Below, one piece after another: positions 34,223 through 46,516 of a stretch of DNA of 64,000 nucleotides. Source of the DNA: Smallanthus sonchifolius (Eukaryota; Streptophyta; Magnoliopsida; Asterales; Asteraceae). The stretch spans positions 67,055,429 through 67,119,428 of the forward strand of contig CM042029.1 of NCBI GenBank assembly GCA_023525975.1, read 5' to 3'. Position 1 is the first letter of the stretch, and each line of letters begins with the position of its first letter. The translations under genes and the position numbers were made by a program. The notes below the pieces were generated by a model. That model was not told the origin of the DNA. It searched no databases and worked only from the letters and a program-made list of their open reading frames with translations.

Positions 34223-35982
34223 TGTCACACCCCCAAACTTATTTACTTAATAAATAAATAAATGTCGCAACGATTGGTAACATTGCGCAACAACGGAAGC
34301 TAAAGTAGATTGTTATGGTATTGAACACTTTTACAATTACTAACATAAAGTAAATACAATGATCTAAATCTTTCTAGATCAATGGTGGACTTGAGACTTG
34401 ACAATCTATGCTCCTTCAGCTACTAGGTTTAATCCATATAGCTAGCCTATTCCAACCGAGCCATAGCTAAGTTACCTGAAAAACATACTTGAAAATGTCA
34501 ACACAAAGGTTGGTGAGTTAACATGTTTGATTATTGTATTGTAAAGTGGTTTTCCTTTAAAACGTTGTTATCGTGTACTTGGCCATAATATAGAACTGTT
34601 TTCCTCGAAAACATGTGATGACTTTAGAGTCATAAGGTGATATAATGACACTGTTTCCTTGAAAACATTGAAAAAGCGTTAGCACGTAACGAATGGCAAA
34701 ACCAATTTGCAAGAAAATGATTGGCAGATCCATCTACAGTAAAACGATTCAATGTATATGATAAACAAAACAAGTTATATTGACCCATTTGTAAACTAGC
34801 TAGGCATACAAATAATATGTACATACATGAGGCATAACCAAACCATAACATAGGAGATGTGAGGAGAGCTTGAGTGTTTTTGGTAGTTGAAAATGAGGAA
34901 TGGTGAAGGTTATGAGATGGTGTACGGTTTTAAGAAGAAAAAGAAGCAATTGGGTTGAGTGTCTTGGAGGTTATTGCAGGGCATGGGAAAGAGTTCTTTA
35001 GAATTTACACATTTTGTCATTTACTTACATTCTCAAATCTCCGTATGTGTGTGCATATATCGGTGATTTATGTCATGTATGCATGTATGGTATTTGAAAA
35101 GCAAAACAATCACATGAAAATGGAGTCAGATGCATTGATTTTTAGGAAATGCAATCTTGACAAAATGAGAATATTGTAAATATCTTGCAAAATCATCTCT
35201 AGACTTTAAAAGATTTATAAATAAAAAAGTTATTTATATAAATCTTGTAGAAGGGCTAGGTGATTATCAGTGTAAACTGAACTGGCTGATGCATATCGCG
35301 CACACTCAGGTCTTGGAATGTTAATAAATTCTATTTTCTTATTCCTATAATAATAAGACGTGGTAATACATCATCATTTAAATATTTATATTGGAAGATT
35401 TCTGTTCTGACTACAGAACAATCAAGTATACGCATGTACCGCATGTCTAAATGCGTTCGTTCGTTTGTTTAAACGTTTTGCATTCCAAATGGAACTATTA
35501 TTTTTTAAATAATAATAATAATAACAACTTTAGTAATTTAAAATGATAAAGTATAAATCGCTAGTATTGTTTAATTATTCCTGGTCGTCGCCGTTGCGCA
35601 TTCCATGTTGTATAACTCACGCGTAAAGGTTCTTAAATTAATCGTTTGGATAAATATTAATATTAATAATCACTATTAATAGTTCTTTTACTCAAGTAAT
35701 CGTTCTTGCCGAGTACCCGATATTATGCCGATGTTTGACGCGTTAAACGTTTTAAATTGATGGACCGCGTACGTACTTCTATCGTTTTGAAAGTTTTTAG
35801 ATTGGCGTAACAAGTTTGAAAAATGGAATCGAGTGACTAGTATGATGTTTGGATTATGAAATTCGGGCCTCCAATGGGATTGGATCCTTATTGGGCCTCG
35901 AATGGGCATGGGTTTCTACTCGGCCTAGTTGGGTTTACCCCAATAATTAGGTTTTCGATTCTGGAATTTTGCAGGTGTCACA
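34223..35982 (-). repeat. 3' LTR of element E, internally deleted
   Basis: Its first about 630 bp match 39018-39650. Its last about 1130 bp match the right LTR from 42466 on, apart from the MULE. The join at about 34850 (CATAACATAGGAGATG) skips about 2.8 kb that is present in the right LTR, with AGG shared at both breakpoints. A deletion here is more likely than an insertion there, because the extra DNA has ordinary LTR character. Confidence 0.85.
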
Positions 35983-36019
35983 TTCTTCCTTCCTTAAAGA
36001 AATTTCGTCGTTGAAATTT
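35983..36019 (-). promoter_or_regulatory. Polypurine tract and hairpin of element E
   Basis: The minus strand reads AAGGAAGGAAGAA against the LTR edge at 35982. Seventeen bases inside begins an inverted repeat, 36000-36019, arms AAATTTC and GAAATTT with a 6-base loop. This is the same layout as in A, B and C, although E has no pol gene. Confidence 0.7.
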
Positions 36020-39002
36020 GTTATATGTACATGAATTAGGGTTTCGTACACGGATGCTTAAGGAGAATTCTGACTCCGTCCAATAGTAGTCGGTATGTGT
36101 AGGTAAAGTGGATTACGCTTCGACTATCGATATTAGATGTGTGAAGATTCGTGATGTCAACGCATCATGTAACAATGTAAAGTTACCGTCAGGCAGACAT
36201 TATGCCAATTGGGTAGCTTTAGGAATGCCACTTAGATATGTCTTCAAGTGACCGATATTGATTATACCACTAAGTGACAAAGTCATCACTAGAGCTTCAT
36301 GAACTAGAGGTATTACAACTATAGAGGTTATATTCATGTAGTGAGTGAGTCATTAAGGGGATGTCTAATCGATATGAATAAAAATAGCGAGTTTTCACTA
36401 TTCAAGTGAACAACTCACACACCAAGTAAACAATATATGAATAGCCATCGGAGCATTTCATTAGGTGATTATTTTCATCATAGTGTAATTGTATGATCAC
36501 CATCCTTGATAAGGACAGCAGAAGTGCATTCATGCACATGGGTTTTTGAAGGCGTAAGGGTACATATACTTTATTAATGCTCTTTTTTCTCTCATGAAAA
36601 CCACATCATGATCGAACCTACAAGGAAATTATCAAAAGCCCAGTAAAGATTTGTCAGATGGTTTAATGTAATGTTCATATGTTAGTTCATAACCCAGTAA
36701 TTGACCGTTCATCGCAACGAGTCAACGCCTTAATGTATCCTATCTTACAAGAACAGGAGGTTCGGACGTTTCATATGTCTAACTAGTATTTAGGTTGCAC
36801 TGATTCAGTTGGGTTCCAAGAAATAATATCAATATATACCCTTTCTCCCAAAGGAGTTGGAATGGTTTAGATAGAAATATTATGAAATAGATGTCGAATA
36901 ATAAACTTAGAGACAATAAAACTTTGTAGTATCATTGAATCGTGAATATCTCAGGTGGTTCCTCTAAAGTATTTGGGAATAAACTAGTTGATTTTTGGCC
37001 CTACGAATACTAGAGATAAATGAATCTCCATGGGGTTCAAAGGAAAGTGAGAATGGCTCTCAAAGAGGTAGTGACGCAGTTTCACATATATTCGTTTTCT
37101 AACTGCATATCCATCACCTTCTTGTAATCGGATAACACAAAATGAAACTTTATGGTTGTTCCTTTATCTTTCTTGATGGCGTTTTCTAGGAACATTAAAA
37201 TCCTACTCTCATATTAGGTTCAACGCCATGTGAACTTTTTTCATTAACATTGGTTGTAGTAGATTAAAGATTTCAAGATTTCTCGTATGCTTCCACTGTC
37301 GAAGATTTAGTTTAATACTTCATTACCATCGTTTGCGTTGCACTCCTACTGCAGTCTGGTATTTAGGCTGTAATATATATTGATTTGCGGACTCATGACT
37401 TGACTATAATGTCCACGGGGTAGGTAAACCTTAAGAGGTTCTATGTTCGTTTGGAAAAGTCATAATTCGTCTAGATGAGGAAGTAAAAGTCATAACATGG
37501 AAATGGTCTCATAGAAGTAGTGTTTTCTTGAAATTGATTCCTGGTTTGTGAGTCATTAAATTGGTAGACTTTGATGTAATATCATCTTTACTTTAGTCTG
37601 TGGCTTGACTCTCTTTAAGTAGGTGTTAGAAAGTGGACATGAATCGAGTATAACTTCGGGAATTTGTCTCGTGATCTAGCGTTGAAAATAGTTGAATTGT
37701 TATTTATCAACGACTGGTAGCACAGTATCCCTGCAATTTCCTCTAGGTACATAACGAAATCAAAAAGAGAAGATCTATAACTGAATCTCAAAAGTTGTAA
37801 TAGTAATTTACATGGAATTTCCAGATTCGGTCCACGTACCGAGGTCAATTCAACCGAGGATAGACATATTCAGTGTTTCGGTCAAAATTGGCATGCCAAT
37901 GAAGTCTCAATAAGAGTTTTAGATCTATTAAAATTCAACGATGAAGGAGATGATGTACATTTCTAATAGCCCATCACCTGGTGCCCTTTTGGATCAACTC
38001 TTTGGTTATTGTAATTTTGAACATTAATCGAGTGACTAGGATTTGAGATTAGGAATATGAATTAATCATGAACATTAGCTCGGACAGTAAGACTTACTAA
38101 AGTTCTCATGCACTGCAAATTAAGATTACGTGTGCACCCGCAATGATAATTTACTTTACATGATCCCTATAGTGTTTCTCCTATCCCAAGCACTCAGTTA
38201 AAAGGGATCTGAAATGTTCATTAGATCGTGTCATTGTGTTGCACTTTAGCATAAGAGTGTGTATGTTCAATCGAATTACTCTTAGTCATGTGCACCGATG
38301 CCCGTGAATCTGCTGACTAAGGCAGTTGCTGGATGGAGTTAAGTAGAGAGACACAACCGGTGTCTTTTAATCACAGGACGTGTGCGGTGGAAGTCAGGCA
38401 CTATGTTAAGGCAGAGATCCTCAAATCCGCGTCGAGCAAATCAGGCTCCAAGTTTGTATGTACGTGTGGACCAACATGATCCCGATGAGTCTATGGGTCT
38501 CCTGACCCGTGGAGTTCTCTCCCGTTTAGTCCTACATATCCACCTCGGATTCTCTTCCGATTGGGTAGTCCCGTTTGCCATATCTCATGGCAAAAGTTTT
38601 AATCATCCAACCCAACAGATCATGAAGGAGGGTATACATATCACACCAAGTGGAGACAACATAGGTTAGAAAAGGAAACTAACTCCATAGTTGAACTAGA
38701 TACATGAGTGGCTTGATTTGTAATCCAAATAGTGATAATTCGTTGAGTAATGTTGTAGATGTGTATTATTTCCACGTTGTTGTACGTGTTAAATGTTTAT
38801 TCCTTGTGCCATGTAATTGTATTATATATTAGTGTAGCTAATGGTACCCTAGTGTAACTACATACACTAATGATCTACTCAAGTTGCTCGGCAACGGTTG
38901 GAATTGCTATGGTCAAGTCTTAGTCTTAAAAATTTTGGTCCCTAAATGGGTATGGTTAGAGCCTAGGTGTCACTAAGGAAACCTAATTCGCTAAAACCAT
39001 TG
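36020..39002. other. Noncoding interior of element E
   Basis: About 3 kb with no open frame above background and no recognisable gag, pol or cellular sequence on either strand. Sequence composition is even and non-repetitive. This is typical of LARD interiors, where only packaging and priming signals are kept. Confidence 0.7.
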
Positions 39003-39014
39003 GCTCTGATACCA
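39003..39014 (-). promoter_or_regulatory. Primer-binding site of element E
   Basis: Minus-strand TGGTATCAGAGC lies three bases from the 5' LTR edge at 39018, the same spacing as B and C. It fixes the element's orientation. Confidence 0.93.
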
Positions 39015-39779
39015 ATCTGTCTCATCCCCCAAATTTATTTACTTAATAAATAAATAAAGGTCGCAACGATTGGTAACATTGCGCAACAGCGGAAGCTAAA
39101 GTAAATTGTTATGGTATTGAACACTTTTACAATTATTAACATAAAGTAATACATTGATCTAAATCTTTCTAGATCAATGGTGGACTTGATACTTGACAAT
39201 CTATGCTCCTTCAGCTACTAGGGTTTAATCCATATAGCTAGCCTATTCCAACCGAGCCATAGCTAAGTTACCTGAAAAACATACTTAAAAATGTCAACAC
39301 AAAGGTTGGTGAGTTCACAAGTTTGATTATAGTAATGTAAAGTGGTTTACTTGGCCATAATATAGAACTGTTTTCCTCGAAAACTTGTGATGACTTTAGA
39401 ATCATAAGGTGAAAACATTGAAAAGGTGAACATGGCCATATAATGAAACTGTTTTCTTTGAAAACATTGATAAAGCGTTAGCACGTAACGAGTGGCAAAA
39501 CCAATTTGTAAGAAAATGATTGGCAGATCCATCTACACGAAAACGATTCAATGTATATGATAAACAAAACAAGTTATGTTAACCCATTTGTAAACTAGCT
39601 ATGCATACAAATAGTATATACATACATGAGGCATAACCAAACCATAACACAGGTGTTTTGCCCCTGCCTCGTACCTCACGAGCAATTGTTTGAACACTAT
39701 GCGGTCATTTGGCAAGAGGGACCCATGGTAACCGCGACTAACCATGACCTGGGGTGTCAATCCCAATAGTACTATCCAT

Positions 39780-40815
39780 AGAATCCCAGGCTAATTTATA
39801 GCTAACGGTTATAAATATGATGGTCAGGGGACTTCCAGCGCTCTATATGTGTTAACTCATGCAAACACAAAGGTCGGGTCTTGTTTTCTTGTTACCATAT
39901 GAAAATAGTTGTAAGCATGTGTTATGTTCTCCAAACTTATGAATTAAATATATTTCGTATTTTCAAACGTGTAAAGTACGTATGTTTCTCCCCCCGATGT
40001 TTATAAAACATTTAAAAGTAAAGAAGGACCGTGAAACTCACATGGTGACGTGTCAGGAACACTAATGTCCTTCTGTTAGCAATGAAAACTAATGTTCGTG
40101 TGATAGTCGCGGGCATATGTCTTATTCGATTCTGACGATACCTGTAGGTATTTAATGAGATTTATATACTAACCCTAATGTTATAAAGTAAATCTAAACT
40201 CGCGTCGAGTTATCACGTGTGCGGTTGAGATCTGTTGATTCTTAACATTAATACCGATTCAGTATTCGATGTTGGTTTGACCTTCGGTAATATTCGTAGA
40301 ATCCCAGGCTAATCTATAGCTAACAGTTATAAATATGATGGTCAGGGGACTTCCAGCGCTCTATATGTGTTAACTCATGCAAACATAAAGGTCGGGTCTT
40401 GTTTTCTTGTTACCATATGAAAATAGTTGTAAGCATGTGTTATGTTCTCCAAACGTATGAAATAAATATATTTTGTATTTTCAAACGTGTAAAGTAAGTA
40501 TGCTTCTTTCCCCGATGTTTATAAAACATTTAAAAGTAAAGAGGGGCCGTGAAACTCACCTTGAGACGTGTCAGGAACACTAATGTCCTTCTGTTAGCAA
40601 TGGAAACTAATGTTCGTGTGATAGTCACGGGCATATGTCTTATTCGAGTCTGACGATACCTGTAGGTATTTAATGAGATTTATATACTAACCCTAATGTT
40701 ATAAAGTAAATCTAAACTCGCGTCGAGTTATCACGTGTGCGGTTGAGATCTGTTGATTCTTAACAGTAATACCGATTCAGTATTCGATGTTGGTTTGACC
40801 TTCGGTAATATTCGT
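39780..40815. repeat. Tandem duplication of 518 bp within LTR E
   Basis: Two adjacent copies (39780-40297 and 40298-40815) both start AGAATCCCAGGCTAAT and end TTCGGTAATATTCGT. They differ by scattered substitutions, so the duplication is not recent relative to the LTR. Confidence 0.92.
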
Positions 40816-41329
40816 TACTTAATTAGCGTAAAGTTTCTCAACTAGAATATGTTTCAATGGTTATATTCAAAATATTAGTTTGTCGTGGACACGATCGTAT
40901 ATAGCTATGTACAATAATAAATCACGTTCGTGCGTTCTTTAATAGAATGAAAGTAACTATACGATTTAGTAAGACCATTTCAAGACTTATGGTGTATTCA
41001 TATGTGTATTTATAAATATAAATATATTTATATAATTTCAAAACCGGAAAAAAAGTTGTACCGTTTAGTGTTTTGAAATAAACGTTCCTTAATAGGATTT
41101 GCTCATCCTTATGTATACAAGTATTAAAAGTAAATAAGTATATATATACACACATATATATTTATACTATTTATTCATGAAAGGTTAACGTTTTATGTTT
41201 TGAAACTATTCATATCAATATATATTCAATAACGCCAAAGTCATATGTTTATTTTTACCCGTATTCAGATATTATATTTAACCAATAATCATCCGATTTT
41301 GTATTATGGGAACATTTATATATCTAGAA

Positions 41330-41368
<39 letters not shown>

Positions 41369-42832
41369 TTGGAGGAACCATTTCGCTAATAACACGTTAA
41401 CTCGAACCGTTAATATTTATTGAGAGTTTAATATTTATTTTTATTGTTGACGACTTGTTTAGTATTTAACGCCAAGTTAATATATACTTTTACCGTTTTA
41501 CGGATCAGTTAGGCTCAACGCACCTAACCGCACGCGTGTTTATTTTCATGTAACTAAATATAATCATGTTAGCGTGTGTTGTATACCTTTCCATACACCC
41601 GGTTCGCGGCAAATCCGTTGACTAGTTTGACTTTCGTTGACCGGGTTTGACCATGGCTCGGAATGCTCAAATCTGTCCAAAAAGCATATTTTTAATACTT
41701 GGGAATGAAACCCGACCACTTAACACACTCGGTCTAGCCGGTATAACATGTTTTTGACAGGAAAGCGTTTAATGTCAGAAAGCTAATCTTTAAGCATTAA
41801 ATCTGACTTTAAATGTCGTCAATCGGGTCGAGGTATTAATATGCAAATGAGAATTGGGTCGTTTGGAGCTACCCGGGAACTCATCGGAAACTGAGAATCA
41901 TCGGAGCACACCTCTGGCCGTCGGAGCTCTAGCCGGAAAACCGTGGGCTCCCGTTGCCGCTGTCACTGCCGGTGTTCACCACTACCGTTGTCGTCCCGGG
42001 CTTCTTTCTTCTCTAGACCCGCCGCCGACTATAGCCGCTACCACTACCATCCTCCTCCGCCTGACCCGTTTCAGCCGCCGTGAGACCCAACCGAGCCATC
42101 GTTGGCTACGCTAGGGCGAAATCCTAGCCTCCGCCATCTGATGGAGCTCAGTTAGCTCTCTTTCTCTCTCCTACCTCGTGACCTGCTCGGACTGAGAACC
42201 ACAACCCACCACCATCTCCTCCCGGTTTGGCGGCTTCACTCCCCCAGTGTCGTTGTCCTGTACTGGAGGGGCCGTAAGAGGTTGGCTTGCCTCTTCGCTG
42301 TCTGCTCTCCATCTCCTAACTCTCTCTAGACCCACACACACATGCGTTTGTTTTGTTTGTAATGGAAATGAAGGGTATATGGTGGGTGTTGTTGAAAGGA
42401 TTTTGTGAGTGAAGATGAAGAAAGTGTAAGTTGTAGAGAGAAGGAGAGGAGCCGAGAGAAGGAGATGAGAGGAGAGCTGGAGAGTTTTTGGTAGTTGAAA
42501 ACGAGGAATGGTGAAGGTTATGAGATTGTCTACGGTTTTAAGAAAAAAAAAGAAGCAATTGGGTTGAGTGTCTTGGAGGTTATTGCAGGGCATGGGAAAG
42601 AGTTCTTTAGAATTTACACATTTTATCATTTACTTTCATCCTCAAATCTCCATATGTGTGTGCATGTGCATGTATGTGTGATTTATGTCATGTATGCATG
42701 TATGGTATTTGAAAAGCAAAACAATCACATGAAAATGGAGTCAGATGCATCGATTTTTAGGAAATGCAATCTTGACAAAATGAGAATACTACTAACCACA
42801 CACGGGAAATGCTAATCGCACTTGGTCATATC

Positions 42833-43029
42833 CGCATCGTATAGGGCAATACGATGCGTATAGCCCTTCACAAATTCCCGTGCCCGACATTCTCTTACAA
42901 CCTGTCATTCAAACCTCGTATACGCATCGTATAGGTCAATACGATGCAGTTTAGGATACGAGATTCCTTCTGCCACTAAACCCATCACATCATACCTTAT
43001 ACGCATCGTATTGGGCTATACGATGCGTA
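42833..43029. repeat. Left subterminal hairpins of the MULE
   Basis: Three inverted repeats at 42833-42858, 42923-42947 and 43000-43029 share arms CGCATCGTAT and ATACGATGCG around a 6-base loop AGGGCA, AGGTCA or TGGGCT. They lie between the terminal repeat and the transposase start. Confidence 0.85.
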
Positions 43030-43116
43030 TAGGGCCCAAATTTTGTGTATTTAACAATGCAGAATTCTCATTCGAACTGAACGAACGTATGCTTTCCAAA
43101 AAAAAAAACTATAAAC

Positions 43117-45297
43117 ATGTCTTGGTGGTGGGATGGTAACTACGGTTTTTGGGTATATTCTAACGAGTCGGTGGAAAACAACCCGCAAAGTTCTGGCGTT
43201 CAAGAGGTGAACTGGGAGGAGGTCTCGTCCGACGTTTATTCTCATCAACGGGTAAGGCTTCCGGATTTGAACGAGCCACTGAGCAATCCCGAGTTCGTAT
43301 ACGGTGAACCGTCTTACCTTACACAGCCCACGAACGACTACGTATACGGTGAAGTCTCATACCCGACACAACAAACCGACGACTACGTATACGGTGAAGT
43401 CTCATACCCGACACAACAAACCGACGACTACGTATACGATGAAGTCTCATACCCGACACAACAAACCGACGACTTCATGTCCGAAGACGAGGAACAAAAC
43501 CATCAAAACATGTCGTATAAAACTGACAAGAATTTTCAGTCTCGTGAACAGTTGGTGGATTGGGCGGTCAGGATAGGACGTGAGAATGGTTACGTCCTTG
43601 TCACCCGACGATCGAGGAGAAAAGGCGACGATCCGACGAAACCGTTTATCAAGGTGTGGCTTGTGTGTGACCGTCACGGCGAACGTGCGTCTACTGCCAT
43701 GGTTAGACGTGCGGTAGCAAGAAAATAGGTTGTCCCTTTAAATTAGAAGGAGAGTACCAAGAAAATACTGGTGATTGGAAATTAACGGTGAAGGATGACA
43801 GTCATAACCACGATCCTAGTCAACATCTTGAGGCGCACTCCTTTGCGAGGAGACTGTCTCAGTCGGAACAACTTTGGTGGCGAAGTTGTATTCGCAAAAC
43901 ATGTTGCCACGAAACATTCTGGCAACTATAAGGGAACAAAACCCAGAGAGTAGTTGCATTAAAAAGGACATTTATAATGCGATACAAAAGATAAAAAACG
44001 AAACGAGAGTCGGTGAAACTCCAATGCAGATTCTGGAAAATCTGCTTTCTTCTAAAAAATATGTCTACTATACTCGGGAAGATCCTGCCACAAATATTGT
44101 GGAGGAGATATTCTTTTTTCATCCGAAATCGTTTGAGATGTGGCGTGCGTTCCCGCACGTGTTGATGATCGACACGACTTACAAAACAAACATGTATAGA
44201 CTTCCATTTGTCCAAGTGGTCGGTGTGACCTCCACACACCAGTCGTTTTGCGTCGCTCATGCATTTATATCAAAAGAATGAGAGGAAAACTTTGTTTGGC
44301 TGCTACTACAAATAAAAGCAATGTTGCAAAAGTGTATGGAGCCGCGTGTGATAGTAACAGACAGGGACAAAGCTCTTATGAACGCATGTGATAAAATATT
44401 TCTGGATTGTTCGAAGAACCTATGTCGGTGGCACATACACGAGAATATCGCAAAACATTGCAGGGCATCATTTACAGACGAAGACTGGGAAAATTTCAAG
44501 TATTCATGGTCGGTATTATGTGAGTCTCCCACACCAGATATATACCGGTACAACTTTAACCGGCTTTACGAACGACTGCATGCTGCCAAACGAGGAAGTA
44601 AGTTTTGAATATTTAATATTTTCAGTATTGAATAATTATTAAATATTTAAATATTTATTCAATATTTTTCCAGGAGTTATACATTATGTGACTAAAAATT
44701 GGTTGGACCCGTATAAAGAAAAATTTGTATCCGCCTGGTCCAACAAAAACCTCAATTTTGGTCAACAAACAACGAACCGAGTCGAGAGCCAGCATTCGCT
44801 TTTAAAGAGTTATCTTAGAAATGCTAACAGCTCCCTAGATAGACTTGTTGGGTTTGTTGATGAAATTGTAACAGATCAATATTATCAATTACAGTTTGCG
44901 TTTGGAACAAGCCTCATAAGAAAAATGGATAGCCACATAGCTATTGAATTGTTTGATAACCTGCACGGTAAGATTTCACATAAAGCTCTAAATTTGTTAG
45001 AAAACGAGTGGTACAAGTTATCACATATACGGAAACAAAATGCAACGTGTGGTTGCCAACTTTTCAGTAGTTGTGGGTTGCCGTGTGCTTGTCGTCTGGC
45101 AAGTATCGAAGCTACATGTAAACTGTTTTGACTTTGGAATTTATGAATGTTTAATTTTCAAAATTTTCTTACTATTTCGTTTTAATACAGGTGGCAGAAT
45201 CCCGCTAGATGCGTTGGACGTCTTCTGGAGGAAACTTGATTTAAAACTGTCGTTTGTCGATGATGAAAATGTAGACGTGGATAAAGTACCTATATGA
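43117..45297 (+). pseudogene. MULE transposase, FAR1-related, two introns, frameshifted
   Basis: The N-terminus starts MSWWWDGNYGFWVYSNESVE and contains 15-residue repeats. A FAR1/FLYWCH-type zinc domain follows (REQLVDWAVRIGRENGYVLV, CDRHGE, CPFKLEGEY, DSHNHDPSQH). The MULE catalytic domain has FPHVLMIDTTYKTNMYRLPF and RVIVTDRDKALMNACDKIFL, then CRWHIHENIAKHC. A SWIM-type finger CGCQLFSSCGLPCAC lies near the end. Introns with GT-AG ends at 44598-44673 and 45118-45190 splice in frame. Breaks: one-base loss near 43727, another shift near 43865, TGA at 44279. So the protein is probably not made, but the DDE region is otherwise well kept. Confidence 0.9.
43291..43470 (+). repeat. 45-bp coding tandem repeat in MULE transposase N-terminus
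   Basis: Three near-perfect 45-bp units at 43336, 43381 and 43426, preceded by a diverged one at 43291, encode DDYVYGEVSYPTQQT. Copies 1 and 2 are almost identical in DNA, so the array expanded recently. Confidence 0.92.
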
Positions 45298-45430
45298 AAA
45301 TGCGTTGGTTTGTAATGTTTAATATTTTGTTTGATTAACAAACTTATATTAACAAAATTATATAAATTAAAATAAAATAAACAAAATATAAAAAATATAT
45401 ATATATATATAATTAAATAAAAAATACCTA

Positions 45431-45640
45431 TACGTGGCGTATAGGTCAATACGCCACGTATAGGATTCATAAAACTTCCAAATCTTCCAACTTTTGAATC
45501 AAAAATATAACTCGTGCCTCATACGCTGCGTATAGGTCAATATGCCACGTATTGGACCAGCCGCCAGACAGAGAATGACACGTGACATTCTGTTGGCAGT
45601 GACTGAACTCTATAGGCCCTCGTATTGACCTATACGAGGG
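45431..45640. repeat. Right subterminal hairpins of the MULE
   Basis: Three inverted repeats at 45431-45460, 45522-45550 and 45618-45640. The first has arms TACGTGGCGTAT and ATACGCCACGTA with loop AGGTCA. The last has arms CCTCGTAT and ATACGAGG with loop TGACCT. Arms differ from the left-end hairpins but remain complementary, and the TATAGGTCAATA core is shared. Confidence 0.85.
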
Positions 45641-46516
45641 CGTATAGGGCGGCGGCGGGTCCAATTAGCAATATTCCGTGTGCGGTTAGAATCACCCTTA
45701 AAATATCTTGCAAAATCATCTCTAGACTTTAAGAGATTTATAAATAAATAAGTTATTTATATAAATCTTGTAGAAGGGCTAGGTGATTATCAGTGTAAAC
45801 TGAACTGGCTGATGCATATCGCGCACACTCAGGTCTTGGAATGTTAATAAATTCTATTTTCTTATTCCTATAATAATAAGACGTAGTAATACATCATAAT
45901 TTAAATATTTATATCGTAAGATTTCTGTTCTGACTATTGAACAATCAAGTATACGCCTGTACCGCATGTATAAATGCGTTCGTTCGTTTGTTTAAACGTT
46001 TTTGCATTCCAAATGGAACTATTATTTTTAAAATAATAATAATAATAACAATATTAGTAATTTAAAATGATAAAGTATAAATCGCTGGTGTTGTTTAATT
46101 ATTCCTGGTCGTCGCCGTCGCGCATTCCATGTCGTATAACTCACGCGAAAAGGTTCTTAAATTAATCGTTTGGATAAATATTAATATTAATAATCACTAT
46201 TAATAGTTCTTTTAGTCAAGTAATCGTTCTTGCCGAGTACCCGATATTATGCCGATGTCTGAAACGTTAAACGTTTTAAAATGATGGACCGCGTACGTAC
46301 TTCTATCGTTTCGTAAGTTTTTAGAATGGCGTAACAAGTTTGAAAAACGGAATCGAGTGACTAGTATGATGTTTGGATTATGAAATTCGAGCCTCCAATG
46401 AGATTGGATCCTTATTGGGCCTCGAATGGGCATGGGTTTCTACTGGGCCTTATTAGACCTAGTTGGGTTTAACCTAATAGTTAGATTTTAGATTCTGGAA
46501 TTTTGCAGGTGTCACA

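Larger units (their letters stand above)
42789..45700 (+). mobile_element. Mutator-like element (MULE) with transposase, inserted in LTR E
   Basis: The LTR sequence breaks after GAGAATA (42787) and resumes with AAATATCTTGC about 2.9 kb later, as judged against the left LTR. The ends are inverted: CTAACCACACACGGGAAAT at left, and CTAACCGCACACGGAATAT as the complement of the right end, with further similarity inward. The right end extends to GGGTGATT, which has no left counterpart, so the left terminus seems damaged and a 9-bp duplication is not visible. It carries a decayed transposase and six subterminal hairpins. Confidence 0.85.
34223..46516 (-). mobile_element. Non-autonomous gypsy-type LTR element E (LARD-like), 12.3 kb with nested MULE
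   Basis: LTR ends TGTCACACCCCC and GGTGTCACA are flanked by a perfect ATATG duplication at 34218-34222 and 46517-46521. Left LTR is 1760 bp; right LTR is 7499 bp including an inserted MULE. The 3.0-kb interior has an initiator-Met primer site at its right end and a purine tract at its left, so the element reads on the minus strand. It carries no gag or pol remnant, as expected of a large retrotransposon derivative mobilised by proteins from another element. It inserted into a gypsy-type transposon protein gene. Confidence 0.93.
39018..46516 (-). repeat. 5' LTR of element E (full form, interrupted by MULE)
   Basis: It starts TGTCTCATCCCCC, where the partner has TGTCACACCCCC, and ends GGTGTCACA. 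Removing the MULE (42789-45700) leaves about 4.6 kb, of which 39651-42466 is absent from the left LTR. It contains a 518-bp tandem duplication, an (AT)n run at 41333-41362 and a GC-rich segment at 41860-42260 resembling a transcribed leader. Confidence 0.87.

Noticed and set aside
42171..42629. 152-residue minus-strand frame in LTR E
   Set aside because: Low-complexity Phe/Leu/Ser stretches, within an LTR; left LTR lacks most of it.
42495..42815. 106-residue plus-strand frame reading VLEVIAGHGKEFF
   Set aside because: It is repeated at 34955-35179 simply because both copies are LTR E; it runs into the MULE end and shows no homology.
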